This document shows positions 10,391 to 21,061 of a stretch of DNA of 64,000 bases, one piece after another (position 1 is the stretch's first letter; every line of letters begins with the position of its first letter). The translations under genes and the position numbers were made by a program. The stretch is taken from NCBI GenBank assembly GCA_036365145.1, contig JAEOAD010000035.1, positions 3,311,001 through 3,375,000 of the forward strand. Reading direction: 5' to 3'. The notes beneath the pieces were generated by a model. The model ran no database searches. It was given only the letters and a program-made list of their open reading frames with translations, and was not told the DNA's origin. The DNA comes from Orientallactaga sibirica. Its lineage: Eukaryota; Chordata; Mammalia; Rodentia; Dipodidae.

Positions 10391-10715
10391 GGCTGGGAAG
10401 ATGGTTGGGAGCATAAAGTGCTTGCCGCACCAGGGTAAGGACTGGAGTTCAGGTCCCCAGTGCCATGGTGGCTGCCTTGGTAGTTGGATATGGGGGAATC
10501 TCCAGTGCAAGCTGGGCAGCTAGACTAGCTGGATGGGTGAGCCCTGGCTTCAAGTAAGAGACCTTTTCTCAGTAAAGTGAAGAGCAATTGAGAAAGACAT
10601 CCAACCTCAACCGCTGGCCTCCGGATATAACATGTCCACCCACACTCAAGTGTACGGGCCCACATATGAACGTGAATACATACATAGCACACACACACAC
10701 CCTCACGTATACACA
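10391..10715 (+). mobile_element. B4/RSINE1 SINE
   Basis: GGCTGGGAAGATGGTTGGG, AGTGCAAGCTGGGCAGC, AGAGACCTTTTCTCAG, GAGCAATTGAGAAAGACATCC and GCTGGCCTCCGG follow RSINE1 order. A CA-rich tail follows to about 10800. Confidence 0.75.
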
Positions 10716-11189
10716 AGGAAATTGCCATGACGGTAAATACTTGCTATGATTGTACGTACAGCTATTCATGCATGTATTTGTAAGTATACATACGCACACA
10801 CATTGGATCCTCATCCAAGTTCTACATGACAGCTCAGCGTTGCTCAGAACTTCTGGCATTGAGGGGAACTGCCTGCCTTTCATTACACAGGTATGATTAT
10901 AAGGACTACTGATGATGGCACGCAGCTAAGTAAGGAATGACATGACAAGTTGAGAGAGAGAAAGAGACATGATCCAGATTTAGATGATTCTGGCTCTTCC
11001 TGGAGAACTCTTCTGAGCACAAACTGTTCTCATTTTCTTACATATCGAGGCAAATTAAAGCAGATTACAGTGGTATGCACTTTGGTGATCCCGTGTAGGA
11101 ATTAACATAAATAAGTCAGTGTGCACATGAACACACATGCATATATAAGTGTGTGCTTTTTGGTTTAGGCAAGCCCAACAAACTGGCCT

Positions 11190-11410
11190 TTTTTATGTGA
11201 GAGAGCTAGAGAGAGAGGGAGGGAATTGGCATGCTAAGACCTCAAGCCAGTGCAATAGAACTCCAGATGCATGTACCACCTTGTGCATATGCGCAACCTT
11301 GCATACTTGCTTCACTTTGTGCATCTGGCTTGCATAGAACCTGGAGAGACGATCATGGGTCCTTAGGCTTTGCAGGCAAGTGCCTTAACTGCTAAGCATC
11401 TCTCCAGCCC
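11190..11410 (-). mobile_element. DIP-type SINE, intermediate form
   Basis: Minus-strand DIP with part of the extra internal block of the DIP-B class (GCGCAACCTTGCATACTTGC at 11290-11309). The flanks AGTGTGTGCTTT and AGGTGTGTGCTTT are a likely target duplication. Confidence 0.8.
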
Positions 11411-11414
11411 TAGG

Positions 11415-12055
11415 TGTGTGCTTTAAGTAAAGATTATGCTTCAGTTCCATTTTTGAGTATGCAGAGGGCAATAGGAAGATGAACTAAGCATACTTTTTGG
11501 TAATTTCCCCCACCATGTCTATGTCAAAGCCATATACACTATATCATGTATAGCTGCATCACTACATATACAGGTATAGACATTTATCATAAACATACAA
11601 TATCTGAAAGGAACAAAGAAAAAAGACTTGCTGAGCTCAGGATTTGAGGGAGGAATGACCCAGTAGTAATTCCCTGTGTTTCCTTTTTGCTTGAATTTCT
11701 TAGACGTTGAGCTGAAGAGGCTGGCAACCCTGAGCTTCCCAGAGGCACAAACCAAACAAACAAGCCCTAAGGTCTGCTCTCTGACCAAGGGACCAGGGAA
11801 AGGCAATCTAGCCAGGTAGAAGATTTTCAGATGGCAGATGCTCTCCTCAGCTCACACCATAGAAAACCCTGGGACCACACCCACCTATGTCAGCAAAGGC
11901 CCTGTAGAGAGCCCCGATTCCCATCCCAACAGACTCCATGTCCCCACTGCCTAAGGGGGATTGGGTCCAAGATAGTCCAAGAGGAACTGGAACTTTCTTC
12001 TTCCTGGTTGATACTGAGGCATCCTTCCTTCTCCCCTGGGGTGATGTCAAAAGAC
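11415..12055. other. Unique DNA
   Basis: No repeat family or gene recognised. Short open frames on both strands (67-95 codons) overlap each other and look spurious. Confidence 0.5.
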
Positions 12056-12066
12056 ACCTAGTTGTT

Positions 12067-12326
12067 GGGCTGGAGAGATGGCTTAGTGGTTAAGGCACCT
12101 GCCTGCTAAGCCTAAGAACCCAATCTCCAGGTCCCACGTTTAGCCAGATGCAAAGTGATGCAAGGACACAATGCCACACTTGCCCACAAGTGGAGTTCAT
12201 TCACAGCAGCTGAGAGACTGCTGGCGCGCCCATTCTCTATCTGTCTCCCTCTCCCTCTCTGTCTGTCTCTTTCTGTGTCTCTCCAAACAAACAAACAAAC
12301 AAACAAACAAACAAACAAACAAACAA
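12067..12326 (+). mobile_element. DIP-B SINE with (AAAC)n tail
   Basis: Head GGGCTGGAGAGATGGCTTAG, then GCAAAGTGATGCAAGGACAC and CACTTGCCCACAAG (the extra block), GAGAGACTGCTGGCGCGCC, a CT tract and about ten AAAC units (12284-12326). CCTAGTTGT is duplicated on both sides. Confidence 0.9.
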
Positions 12327-12339
12327 GAAGCCTAGTTGT

Positions 12340-12884
12340 GAGTCTGGACTTCTGTCACTGCCCAGTGTAGGCCCCAGGAGTGGGGGCAGTAAGGAAGCAC
12401 TCCAGTGCATATTGTGCCAGGGATACCCTTGGAGTCCAAGAAGGAGCTAGAACTCCTGCCCCTGCGAGATAGTAACTGAGAGCAACATCAGTTTGGTCAA
12501 AGGTGGAATGGAGACTCCCCTCCACCCCATGTAAATGTGACAGCTTGGTGGCCCTGTTTCCTCCATGGAATAGTGTCACAAGAGGCCAGTGGCTTACATA
12601 AGATCAGAGTCTCATAGCACAATACCTGAAATGTCTGCTTTGAATCGAAAATCACTTACCACACCAAGAGCTAAGAGGATCTCACCCGGATGAAAGAGAC
12701 GATCAGTCGATGCTGACAGTGAAAGGACAGAAATATTGGGATTCAAGACGTCCCTGTGAAAAGGCTTCAGTGAGCAATTATGAACACACTTGAAAGCAAA
12801 ACAACAGCAGCTAAAGTGGGAAGAAAAATCTCTAGTAAGCACTACAAGCAATAGTCAATTTTTGACAAGATGAAACTAAACTCA
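12340..12884. other. Unique DNA
   Basis: No recognisable repeat or gene. Confidence 0.5.
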
Positions 12885-13364
12885 AGGCTTCTGTGTGTGC
12901 ATGTATGACTACGTGTGCATGGGTATATGTGTTTTCTTATGTATCTGCATGTGGAGACCAGAGAATCTTAGTGTCAAACTCAGGAACACCATCCACCTCT
13001 TTGTGTCCTTTTTTTTTTTTTTTTTTTTTTTTTGAGGTAGGGTCTCACTCTAGCTCAGGCTGACCTGGAATTCACTATGTAGTCTCAGGGTGGCCTCGAA
13101 CTCGTGCTGATCCTCCTACCTCTGCCTCCTGAGTGCTGGGATTAAAGGCGTGCGCCACCACGCCCGGCTCGTCCACTTCTTTGAAGACAGGGTCCCTGGA
13201 GCTTAGGCTGGACTGGTTGGCCAGTGAGCGTCTGACATCTGCCTGTCTCCACCTTCCCAGTGCTAGGATTACAGACATGTGCACCATGCCCAGCATTGTA
13301 ACTGTACATGGGTATTCATGCTCATATGGGCTGTACTTTATCTAATGAACTATTTCCCCAGCCC
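12885..13364 (-). mobile_element. B4 SINE split by a B1
   Basis: The B4 parts are 12885-13008 (TG-rich, GTGGAGACCAGAGAATC) and 13169-13364 (GAAGACAGGGTCCC, TAGGATTACAGACATGTGC, ATTTCCCCAGCCCC). The B1 at 13009-13168 lies between them. Confidence 0.75.
13009..13168 (-). mobile_element. B1 SINE nested in B4
   Basis: A T26 tract, then GAGGTAGGGTCTCACTC and GTGCGCCACCACGCCCGGC. It is close to consensus and therefore young relative to its host. Confidence 0.95.
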
Positions 13365-13370
13365 CTCAAG

Positions 13371-13584
13371 GTTTTATTTTGTTTATTTTTGAGAGAGAGA
13401 GAGAGAGAGAATAGTGCACTAGGGCCTTCAGACACTGTGAACAAACTCTAGATACTTGCGCCCCCTTGTGGCACACGTGCGACATTGCACACTTGCATCA
13501 CTGTGTCTGACTATGTGGGACCTGGAGATTTGAACCTGAGTTCTTCGGCTTTGCAGACAAGTGCCTCAACCATCTCTCCAGCCC
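13371..13584 (-). mobile_element. DIP-type SINE, DIP-B-like
   Basis: GA tract, CGCCCCCTTGTGGCACACG, GCGACATTGCACACTTGC and CCATCTCTCCAGCCC. It carries the extra block but keeps the AGGGCCTTCAG body of the common form, so it looks intermediate. Confidence 0.8.
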
Positions 13585-13605
13585 TTATTTTAATTTTTTA
13601 ATTTT

Positions 13606-14117
13606 GTTTTGTGGGTGTGTGGATGTGTTTGCATATGGAATGCCATGGTGCTTGTGTGGAGGGCAAAGGACAACCTTGCAGTGTTCTCCTTCCCCTCCAT
13701 CTTTTTTTTTTTTAAGTTTAAAAAAATATTTATTTATTTGCAAGCAGAGAAAGATAGAGACCTAGAGAATGGGTGCACTAGGGCTTCTTGCTACTACGAA
13801 TGAGCTCCTGATGTATGTGCCACTTTGTGCAACTGGCTTTCCACCCGGCTTTGCAAGCAAGCGCCTTAATTGCTGACGCATCTCTCCAGCCCTCTCCACC
13901 TTTTTGAGACCAGTACTCCCTTGCTTTTGCTGCTGTGTTTGTACCAGTCCAGCTGGCCTTTGAGCTTCCAGATTCTCCTGGCTCCACCTCCCAATCGATG
14001 TATGTGTGTTGGGATCACAGGCGTGTGCACCACTTTGCATCTGGATTTTTAGGTTCACCTTTGTAGCCAGGTTCTAGGGAGTCTTGCAGGCAAGTGCCTT
14101 TAAGCACTCCAGTCCCT
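13606..14117 (-). mobile_element. B4 SINE split by a DIP
   Basis: The B4 parts are 13606-13702 (TGTGTTTGC, AAAGGACAACCTTGC) and 13893-14117 (TTTGAGACCAGTAC, GGGATCACAGGCGTGTGC, GCAGGCAAGTGCC). A DIP interrupts them. Confidence 0.75.
13703..13892 (-). mobile_element. DIP-type SINE nested in B4
   Basis: GGGTGCACTAGGGCTTCTTG, GCTTTGCAAGCAAGCGCC and GCATCTCTCCAGCCC, with a (T)n and TTTATT tail. It is about 25 bp shorter than usual because the middle around CCACCCGGC is shortened. Confidence 0.8.
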
Positions 14118-15362
14118 CAATGCTTTATTTCAACTGACTTGGAAATTCGCCCTCGCTAATAGGCAAGTTGAGAATGAAGACAAGTGGCTACACCTATGAA
14201 ACCCGTCCATACTTAGAAGCTGTTTCTGTTAAAAGGCATTGACCTCTCACTTGGGCCCACAGGGTACTTAAAAGCGGGATGAGTCTGACATCTTCACCTT
14301 CCTTTGACGTGTCTGACTCCTTTACTCTGGCTGAAGGCCCAGGGTAAGTCATGGTCCTCAACCTAACACTCATGCTAGTGCTCTGAAGATGGACTTGGGG
14401 GTCACTAGACCCTTTTATCTGTTGTCTGCCCAGTGTTGCCACCTGGGACAAATCTCTCTCTGCTTTTCACCATTCTTTGCATCTTTAATTGTCCAAACCT
14501 GGTTAACTGGGACTTCCAGAGCCCAAGCTTCTGCCCTTAAAATTCCAGTTATGTCCAGTCTTGGCTCCTGGGAGGCACTGTGGTCATGTGGGAGGAGGCT
14601 GAGATTTGCATTAGTAAGTCGAGAGCAGATAGTGATGTTGGCAGCAAAGTCCAAGGGCTGATCAGAACAAAGCCAGCGAGTTCCGTTTGAGGAAGATGGA
14701 ACTGGATAGAACCTCCAGTGAATCAGCCTGGTGCTGGTGATCAGGGGAGCCAAACCAGGGATCGAGACAGAAGGTGCTAGGAACCAGCTCAGACAGGCTG
14801 CTCGGCAGAAGTAGCAACACAGGTTTTTGAACACGTATGTGTCAAGGTCAGACGTTGAGCTCATGGGAGATTGGAAGAGGGGGGTTGGCTTGCCTGAGGT
14901 CTCCATGTGGATGGGAAAGCTAGGTTGTGCTAAGAGGAGCATGGGCTGGGCTAGGGAGGATAAAGTGCCTAAGCTCAGGTAAATCCTTAGCCTATGTAAT
15001 TCTCAAGTAAGGGATATGAGGCATTAATTAATGTTAAAGCTACTCATAAGTTTCCATACATCACAGCCACAACCAAACAATGCAAACAGGAGGATGCCCA
15101 ACTCCTCCTCTGGTGGCTCGGCCACCCTAGTCCATGTCCACCAAGTCCTGGACACCAGATTTCCCATTTCCATTTGTTATGCCTCCAGGTCACTTCATCA
15201 CTGAGTAAGATGCTCCTTTTATCTCCCAAGGGGTGGTGTTACCAGGTGGCAGGTGGTACAGGAAAAAGTCAAGGGTTAAAAATCGACTCTTGGCAACTAT
15301 GGCAGTCCTATCATTTTACCACACACTGCTGGACCCTTTCAATCTGGTTAGTAAATGTGACC
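14118..15362. other. Repeat-poor unique segment
   Basis: About 1.2 kb with no recognised repeat. It contains the longest open frame of the window (175 codons, minus strand, 14415-14942). Its translation resembles nothing I know, and the opposite strand is also open for 90 codons there, which argues for locally low stop density. Not annotated as a gene. Confidence 0.5.
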
Positions 15363-15364
15363 AG

Positions 15365-15600
15365 GGCTGGAGAGATGGCTTAGCAGTTAAGCGCTTGTCT
15401 GTGAAGCCTAAGGACCCTGGTTCGTGGCTCTATTCCCCAGGACCCACTTAAGCCAGATGCACAGGTGGCACATGCATCTGGAGTGCGTTTGCAGAGGCTA
15501 GAGGCCCTGGTGCACCCACAATTCTCTCTCTCTCTCTCTGTCCCATTCTCTCTCTGTCTGTCTATTGTTAATAAATGGATAAAAATTAAAAAAAATAAAA
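15365..15600 (+). mobile_element. DIP-type SINE
   Basis: GGCTGGAGAGATGGCTTAGC, GCCAGATGCACAGGTGGC, GAGGCCCTGGTGCACC, a CT tract and an A/T-rich tail. GTGACCA is repeated at both ends (near 15357 and 15625). Confidence 0.9.
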
Positions 15601-15845
15601 TAATTAAAAAAACTTTTTAAAAAAGTGACCATTTGTGTGACCAGTTTTGTTGCTACCATTTCTTGCTTGGTAGGTCGATTTGGCTTACAGAGGAAATAAA
15701 ACAAAACCCCAACATACCTATAGTTTTCAGATAAAAATACACTGGAAAAAAGAAAGAATTTTTAAAACTATCAAGTTACCTTATGACACACACTAGATAA
15801 AAAATAAATTAAAAAATAATTTAAAAATTAAAAATGTATATATCA

Positions 15846-16034
15846 GGCTGGGGTTAAAGTCTGAAAACCAGAATTTGAATCCGAGAACCCATGTAAAGCA
15901 AGACACAAACACTGCACGTCTGTTATCACAAAGCTTGCAGGCCACAGACTGGTGTTCATAAAGGCCAACAATTAGAGAGACCCTGGATCAAACAAGGCAG
16001 AAGGGAGCAATGACACTCTGATGTCCTTTGACAA
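15846..16034 (+). mobile_element. B4/RSINE1 remnant
   Basis: CAGGCTGGGGTTAAAGTC, AACCCATGTAAAGC, AGAGAGACCCTGG and GAGCAATGACACTCTGATG fit a decayed RSINE1 that ends in the following CA repeat. Confidence 0.5.
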
Positions 16035-16036
<2 letters not shown>

Positions 16037-16074
<38 letters not shown>

Positions 16075-16106
16075 GCACACATGGACACATGCACACACAC
16101 ACACAC
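16037..16106. repeat. (CA)n microsatellite
   Basis: About 30 bp of pure CA, then an interrupted part (ATATATGCACACATGG). It probably grew from the B4 tail. Confidence 0.9.
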
Positions 16107-16116
16107 TCTAGAAAAC

Positions 16117-16117
<1 letters not shown>

Positions 16118-16161
<44 letters not shown>

Positions 16162-16342
16162 GAAGGACAGAGAAAGAGAGAGAGAGAGAGAATGGGTGCA
16201 CCAGGGCCTCTAGCTACTGCAAACGAACTCCAGATGCATGTGCCACCATGTGCATCTGGCTTACGTGGGACCTGGAGAATCAAATTGGAGTCCTTAGGCA
16301 TCACAGGCATGCGTCTTAACCGCTAAGCCATCTCTTCAGCTC
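16118..16342 (-). mobile_element. DIP-type SINE
   Basis: A long ATTT tail array (16119-16160), a GA tract, GCACCAGGGCCTCTAGC, and an end degraded to CCATCTCTTCAGCTC. AGAAAACA is repeated on both sides. Confidence 0.85.
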
Positions 16343-16379
16343 AGAAAACAGTACTTTTTTAGTCAAAAAGAAAATGTAT

Positions 16380-16575
16380 GGGCTGGAGAGATGGCTTAAC
16401 CATTAAGATGCTTACTTGTGAAGCCTAAGGACCCAGGTTTGACTCCCTGGAACCTACATAAGCCAAATACACATGGTGGCACATGCATCTGGAGTTCATT
16501 TGCATGGGCTAGTGGCCCTGGCCCACTCATTCTCTCTCTCTCTTTCTTTTTCCTTCTCAAATAAATAAATAAATA
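16380..16575 (+). mobile_element. DIP-type SINE
   Basis: GGGCTGGAGAGATGGCTTAA, ACACATGGTGGCACATGC, a CT tract and an AAATAAAT tail. It sits 38 bp from the minus-strand DIP, giving an inverted pair. Flanked by AAAGAAAAT and AAAGAAAAT. Confidence 0.9.
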
Positions 16576-16589
16576 TATTTAAAAAAGAA

Positions 16590-18295
16590 AATTCATGAAT
16601 GAAAAACATGAACAAGATAGACCCATCCAATGTGGCATTTATAAGTGGCAGAATTGTGCATAATCCTCTTTTTATTTGACTTGTATGTTGTAAACATTTT
16701 TCAATCAGCATACATTCCATCGGAAAATACCTTCATGTTTTTTTTAAGCTGGTAGTCAGCATGAACAGATAAAATAGGCTGCAGTCTTTATATGCCGGTC
16801 ACCCCTTCACAAAGGAGAGATGTTATTTTGCCAACAATCCTGAAGGCTTCTCTCTCAAATCTCACACGTCAAATCTGCCCGTGATCTGAAGCAAGGTCTG
16901 CGCAAGGAGCGAACTTCAAAGCAGAACGCGAACGGACATTTTCTCTTCAGGCTTCATGAGGACAAGGACACTGTCTTCTGGACAAAAGACAGAGAGGAAT
17001 GGCCCAGAAACACAAATGTGACAGTAATGTTTGTGTTCTTCGATTCAGAAGAGAAAAATCCAGTCCAGGGAAGACAGTGCTTGTTATGGTGCTTACCGCA
17101 TTGTAAATTTTTTAGGGAATTTCATGACTGGAGGTGAGGGGCGGCTGTGGGTGGGGTTGGGGAGGTTCCATTTTCACTTAACTAGCATGCAGCCAAAAGA
17201 AAGACCATAACCGACTGGTCCTGGTGGAGGGAGAAGCACTATCAAGACTTTTTTTTTCTTACTCTTATTTTTTTAAGTGCAGTCAGTGCGGACATGACAC
17301 TTCACGTTGAAGGGCAGTATTGGTGTTCCAGCAATGCTCTCCCAGACCCAGGAGCAGCTGGAATACAATGTCCAAGGGCAGGCACATTTGCATGTCAAAG
17401 TGCCAACCACAAACAGCTGAGGCAGCATTTACGCACAGGCAAAGACACCCTGAATAAATCCTTGAGGTCTGTCTGTGCGAGGTCTCTACCCCTCTGAGAA
17501 TCTTCTAGACTCATTACTGACATCCTTTCAAAGAAATAGCCCCAGGAGAGAGCCAATAACCTATTTATCCAGGAATGTATTTTCACTTCCTCAATTTCTC
17601 TTCATTTACTTTGTCTTTCTCTTCCTTTCTGCCGGGTTTGTTCCTGTCATTCACCAGACAGAGGGGTGGTCTGTTCCTTTAGCTCACCATTTGAAAACGT
17701 GGTGGTCGGGGTGTGGGAGAGAAGTCCAGTCCTTGAAGTTTTACAGATTACATCTCTCTGGTTCTGGAATCCTATTATTATTATTATTTTTCTTTCCTGA
17801 GAATATCAGCACAGTGCCTGGTTATTCTGTGAATTCTCTGAATTATTCTTCTACAAGACTCTTCTCATGGGGGTGGGGGAAACAGCAGAGCAAAGAATGG
17901 AATTCCACTTCCTCCTCAAGAAAGGAGAAAGGCTTGAAGTTGTGAGTTTTCCCAGGCTTCTCCTGGGACTTCAAGAAGGCTGAATTGCATAATCTCACAA
18001 AAATGTGAGCAGTGATCTCCACCTCCATAAGCTCTGATAATATATAGTCAGGGGATTAGAGAGACCCAGAAACATATGTGCAATTTCCTGACTGGAGCGC
18101 AATTAGAAATCTCCACTGCAAAATACAAATGCCTCAAGACCAAAGAACTACCGAAGTGGGAAATGTAATTTGGCACGGTGGGATCCTTTTGCCTCATGGC
18201 TTCCATTTATAATAGCTACTGGCAGAATCTAGAGCCACCACGTTGGAGTCATTCACCTCATTCTGAACTCAGAACGCCCATGTTGGAAACCTTGC
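16590..18295. other. Repeat-poor unique segment
   Basis: About 1.7 kb with little recognised repeat apart from short T-rich and (ATT)n runs near 17255 and 17773. Open frames up to 156 codons (17475-17945) show no known domain. Could hold regulatory DNA, but nothing specific supports that. Confidence 0.5.
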
Positions 18296-18299
18296 CCAC

Positions 18300-18560
18300 T
18301 TTAATGCCACTGTGACCAAATACTTGACAGAAACAACTTAAGGGAGGAGAGATTGATGTTGATTTATTGTTTCAGTGTGTCCCAGCCCATCAAAGTAGAG
18401 CAGACGTAGTCGAGTGGCTCTTGTGTGGCAGCGGGAGCAGGACTCAAGGGCTCGTCACATCAGAGTGGGCTGGGAAGCAGAGAGTAGGGACTGGAACCAG
18501 GGCCAGCTATAACCTACTGAACTGCTTCTGCGTGCCAGGCCCAACCTCCTAAAGGTTCCA
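18300..18560 (+). mobile_element. Rodent interspersed repeat, family RR1
   Basis: CACTGTGACCAAATACTTGAC, AACAACTTAAGGGAGGAGAG and the 18350-18540 body belong to a common rodent repeat also seen at 28583, 40822, 46385, 50145, 52582 and 52930. I cannot give a firm family name; 'RR1' is a local label. Confidence 0.55.
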
Positions 18561-18611
18561 CAGCCCCATAGCTTTCAAAACATGAGACTGTGGCAGACAG
18601 TTCAAATTCAA

Positions 18612-18702
18612 TTACAGCAGGAAGAAAGGAGTTTGAGGCCACACAGTGAGTTCAAAGCCAGCCAGGGCTACATAGCAAGACCCTGTCCAAACAAAAGTCA
18701 CA
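18612..18702 (+). mobile_element. B1 3' fragment
   Basis: GAGTTTGAGGCCACACAGTG, AAAGCCAGCCAGGGCTAC and AGACCCTGTCC are the right half of an older B1. Confidence 0.7.
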
Positions 18703-18769
18703 ATCCAATGGCAGAATGTACATATATGATAGTATTATGCACATTATTTATTTTGTGTGCAAAGAGTAT

Positions 18770-19107
18770 GTGTGTGGTGTGATTTGTGGTGTATGCACAT
18801 GTATGTGCAGAGGCACATGCCCCATGCACATGCGTGAAGATGCCAGAGGAGAATGTCAGTGTCCTTCTCTTATGGTTCATTTGCATATTTCCTTGAGACA
18901 GAATCTCGTCCTCAACCCGGAGCTGCTGTATCAGTGAGCCCCAGTGTTTTCTGGTCTCAGCACCTCATAAACTGGGGTTACAGATGTGCATGGTGACACC
19001 CAGTTTTTTATATGTGTCCTGGGGAGTTCAACTTAGCAGCTCTGACCTGAGAGGCTGTCATATTTGAGGGGCAAGCTCCCTTAACCTCTGAGGCATCCCT
19101 CCGGCCC
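18770..19107 (-). mobile_element. B4 SINE
   Basis: TG-rich start, TTGAGACAGAATCTCG, GGGGTTACAGATGTGC and GAGGCATCCCTCCGGCCC, in reversed B4 order. Confidence 0.65.
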
Positions 19108-19161
19108 TGAACATATGCAAAGTTCATCGATGGAGGAAGTCCTTTAAAAATCCTTCAGCGA

Positions 19162-19435
19162 GGGCTGGAGAGATGGCTTAGTGGTTAAGGCATTTGCTGC
19201 ACAGGCAAATGATCCCGGTTCAATTCTCCAGGACCCATGTAAGCCAGATGCACAAGAGGGTGCATGCGTCTGGAGTTCAAGCCAGATGCACAAGGGGGCG
19301 CATGCATCTGGAGTTTGTTTGCAGTGGCTGAAGGCACTGGTGTGCCCATTCTCTCTCTCTCTCTCTCTGCCTCTCTTTTCTCTCTCATAAATAAATAAAT
19401 AAATAAATAAATAAATATATATATATATATATATT
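19162..19435 (+). mobile_element. DIP SINE with internal 38-bp duplication
   Basis: Standard head and tail, but the segment starting AAGCCAGATGCACAAG occurs twice in tandem (19241-19278 and 19279-19316). TCCTTCAGC is duplicated at 19151 and in the tail region near 19440. The tail is (AAAT)n followed by (AT)n. Confidence 0.9.
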
Positions 19436-19439
19436 TATT

Positions 19440-19960
19440 CCTTCAGCAAAAAATGTATGGTCCAAAATAAATTTGCCTAGAGTTATTACAGGAACCCCCT
19501 TCTCCTAGCCCCTAACTCTGTGGTGTCCAGAATAGGTGGATATCCTGAGAGAGGCATAAATTAATCACACCCATGTGAAATGAAATATTGTAACTTATGT
19601 GTATGTTTTTATCCTTTACCCTGTGTTTGTTTGCACATATTTCCTAACATATGAGGGTGGTCTGGCAGTGTGCGCTTATCATTTGCAAAAGCAGTGTGCT
19701 TTATTAGGAGTGCATGCTCCAAGAGTTTTCATATCCGAGTGTGAACGCCTGAGCGTAAGAGTGACTAGGCTCATTCATCTTCCTTCTCTAGGCCCAGGAT
19801 TCCAGAGCATCTTTGCTCCATTGGGCAGTTTGGCTGCCTCCTCAACTCTGAGCTCACCTGCCTATCTCATCCATCATCCCTATTCAGCGAACAGAAAACC
19901 CATCAGTTACCCATCCTTCCTCCTCGGAAGACAGTCTGCAGTTCAAGGATGTCTTCCTTC
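19440..19960. other. Unique DNA with splice-like signals
   Basis: Holds a pyrimidine-rich acceptor-like CTTCCTTCTCTAG at 19779-19791. A donor-like AAGGTAGGT lies at 19995-20003. No gene is supported; the signals are discussed as a finding. Confidence 0.4.
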
Positions 19961-19964
19961 CTTT

Positions 19965-20045
19965 ATGCCACCAATGAAGGAAAAGTCAGACACCAAGGTA
20001 GGTGAGGTAACTCGTCCAGTATCATAGTACCAGTAACACTAATGT
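19965..20045 (-). mobile_element. MIR SINE remnant
   Basis: AAAGTCAGACACC, GTGAGGTAACTCGTCC and ATAGTACCAGTAACAC follow a reversed MIR (the part around GTTAAGTAACTTGCCC). Confidence 0.5.
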
Positions 20046-20075
20046 GCTTTCTGGCAGAAACCAGGCAAAAAAAAA

Positions 20076-20165
20076 ACATGGTCTGGAAGTTGTAGTCCAA
20101 TAGTGGAATGCTTGTATGCACAAAAGCCCCGGTATCCATTTCCAGCACCACAACAAAACACAACA
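20076..20165 (+). mobile_element. ID SINE remnant
   Basis: GTAGTCCAATAGTGGAATGC, TGCACAAAAGCCCCGG and ATTTCCAGCACCAC resemble the ID core, with a CAAAACA tail. Confidence 0.55.
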
Positions 20166-20261
20166 ACCCAGTTATTACCTGAAATATTGTAGTACAAAAA
20201 TAAAATAAAATAACTAGCCAAAGCCTTTAGCTGCAAGGCAAAAATTTAAAAAGACAAAACT

Positions 20262-20475
20262 GGGGCTGGAGAGATGGCTTAATGGTTAAGGCATTTGCCT
20301 GCAAAGCCAATGGATCCCAGTTCGACTCTCCAGACCCTACATAAGCCAGATGCACAAGGGGATGCATGCATCTGGAGTTCGCTGGAGTTGGCTGGAGGCC
20401 CTAGCATGCCCATTTTCTCTCTCTTTCTCTGCCACTTTCCCTCTTTCAAATAAATAAATAAGTAAAATATATTTT
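20262..20475 (+). mobile_element. DIP-type SINE
   Basis: GGGCTGGAGAGATGGCTTAA, GCACAAGGGGATGCATGC, GGCTGGAGGCCCTAGC, a CT tract and an AAATAAAT tail. The body has a small GCTGGAGTTG duplication near 20382. Confidence 0.9.
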
Positions 20476-20554
20476 ATTGTAAGATAATAAAAGCCCCAAG
20501 ATGAATGCAATAGGGTAAATAAATCGCTGTGCATAACTCGTGATTGTCAGTAGG

Positions 20555-20690
20555 GTTTCATGATCGCATAAGCCTGTGTTAAAATCCCAGCTTTCCCCTG
20601 TATGGCTCTGAGATCTAAGCCATCGCTGAGCCTGTTTATGTACACTCGATGCTGTTCTCACATTGTATAGAACGGACAGTAGGTATGATC
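20555..20690 (+). mobile_element. MIR SINE remnant
   Basis: GTGTTAAAATCCCAGC, CTGTATGGCTCTGAGATC and GAGCCTGTTTATG follow MIR order. Confidence 0.55.
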
Positions 20691-21061
20691 AACCGAATCA
20701 CTCCCCAGAAGAACTTTTTAGAAGGAAGTAGGATCATTCCAAGAATGAAATAAGCCTGAGCTCGCCAAGGACGGGGTCTAGGATGGTTCCAGGGATCTTG
20801 GGAATGACGCTCAATCTCTTCTAGCTTGAGGGTATTTGGACCTGACAAGTCCACTCTCACTGCTTTGGAGTTCTGAGGTGTATCTCCACTCAGAACGCAA
20901 ATTCTCAGGACCGGGAGTCTAATGGGTCCGTCTTGGACATGCGCTTTTCCCTGTGTCCTGTGATTGGATGGAGCTGGACTCTAAACCCTTGTGACTTACA
21001 GAATAGAGAAAAGTTGGTCCTCAAAAGTAGGAAAGCTGAGGGAGCAAAACCGGTCATGTTT

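Noticed and set aside
12067..12140. tRNA gene-like A and B boxes
   Set aside because: They are the tRNA-derived heads of DIP SINEs, repeated throughout the window, with no intact tRNA cloverleaf.
14415..14942. Longest open frame (175 codons, minus strand) as a possible gene
   Set aside because: No recognisable domain, no codon pattern that I can defend, and the opposite strand is also open in part. In 64 kb of six-frame mammalian DNA a frame of this length is plausible by chance. A protein search or RNA-seq would be decisive.
17475..17945. 156-codon open frame with hydrophobic stretches
   Set aside because: The hydrophobic runs come from T-rich and ATT-repeat DNA; no homology or splice context was seen.
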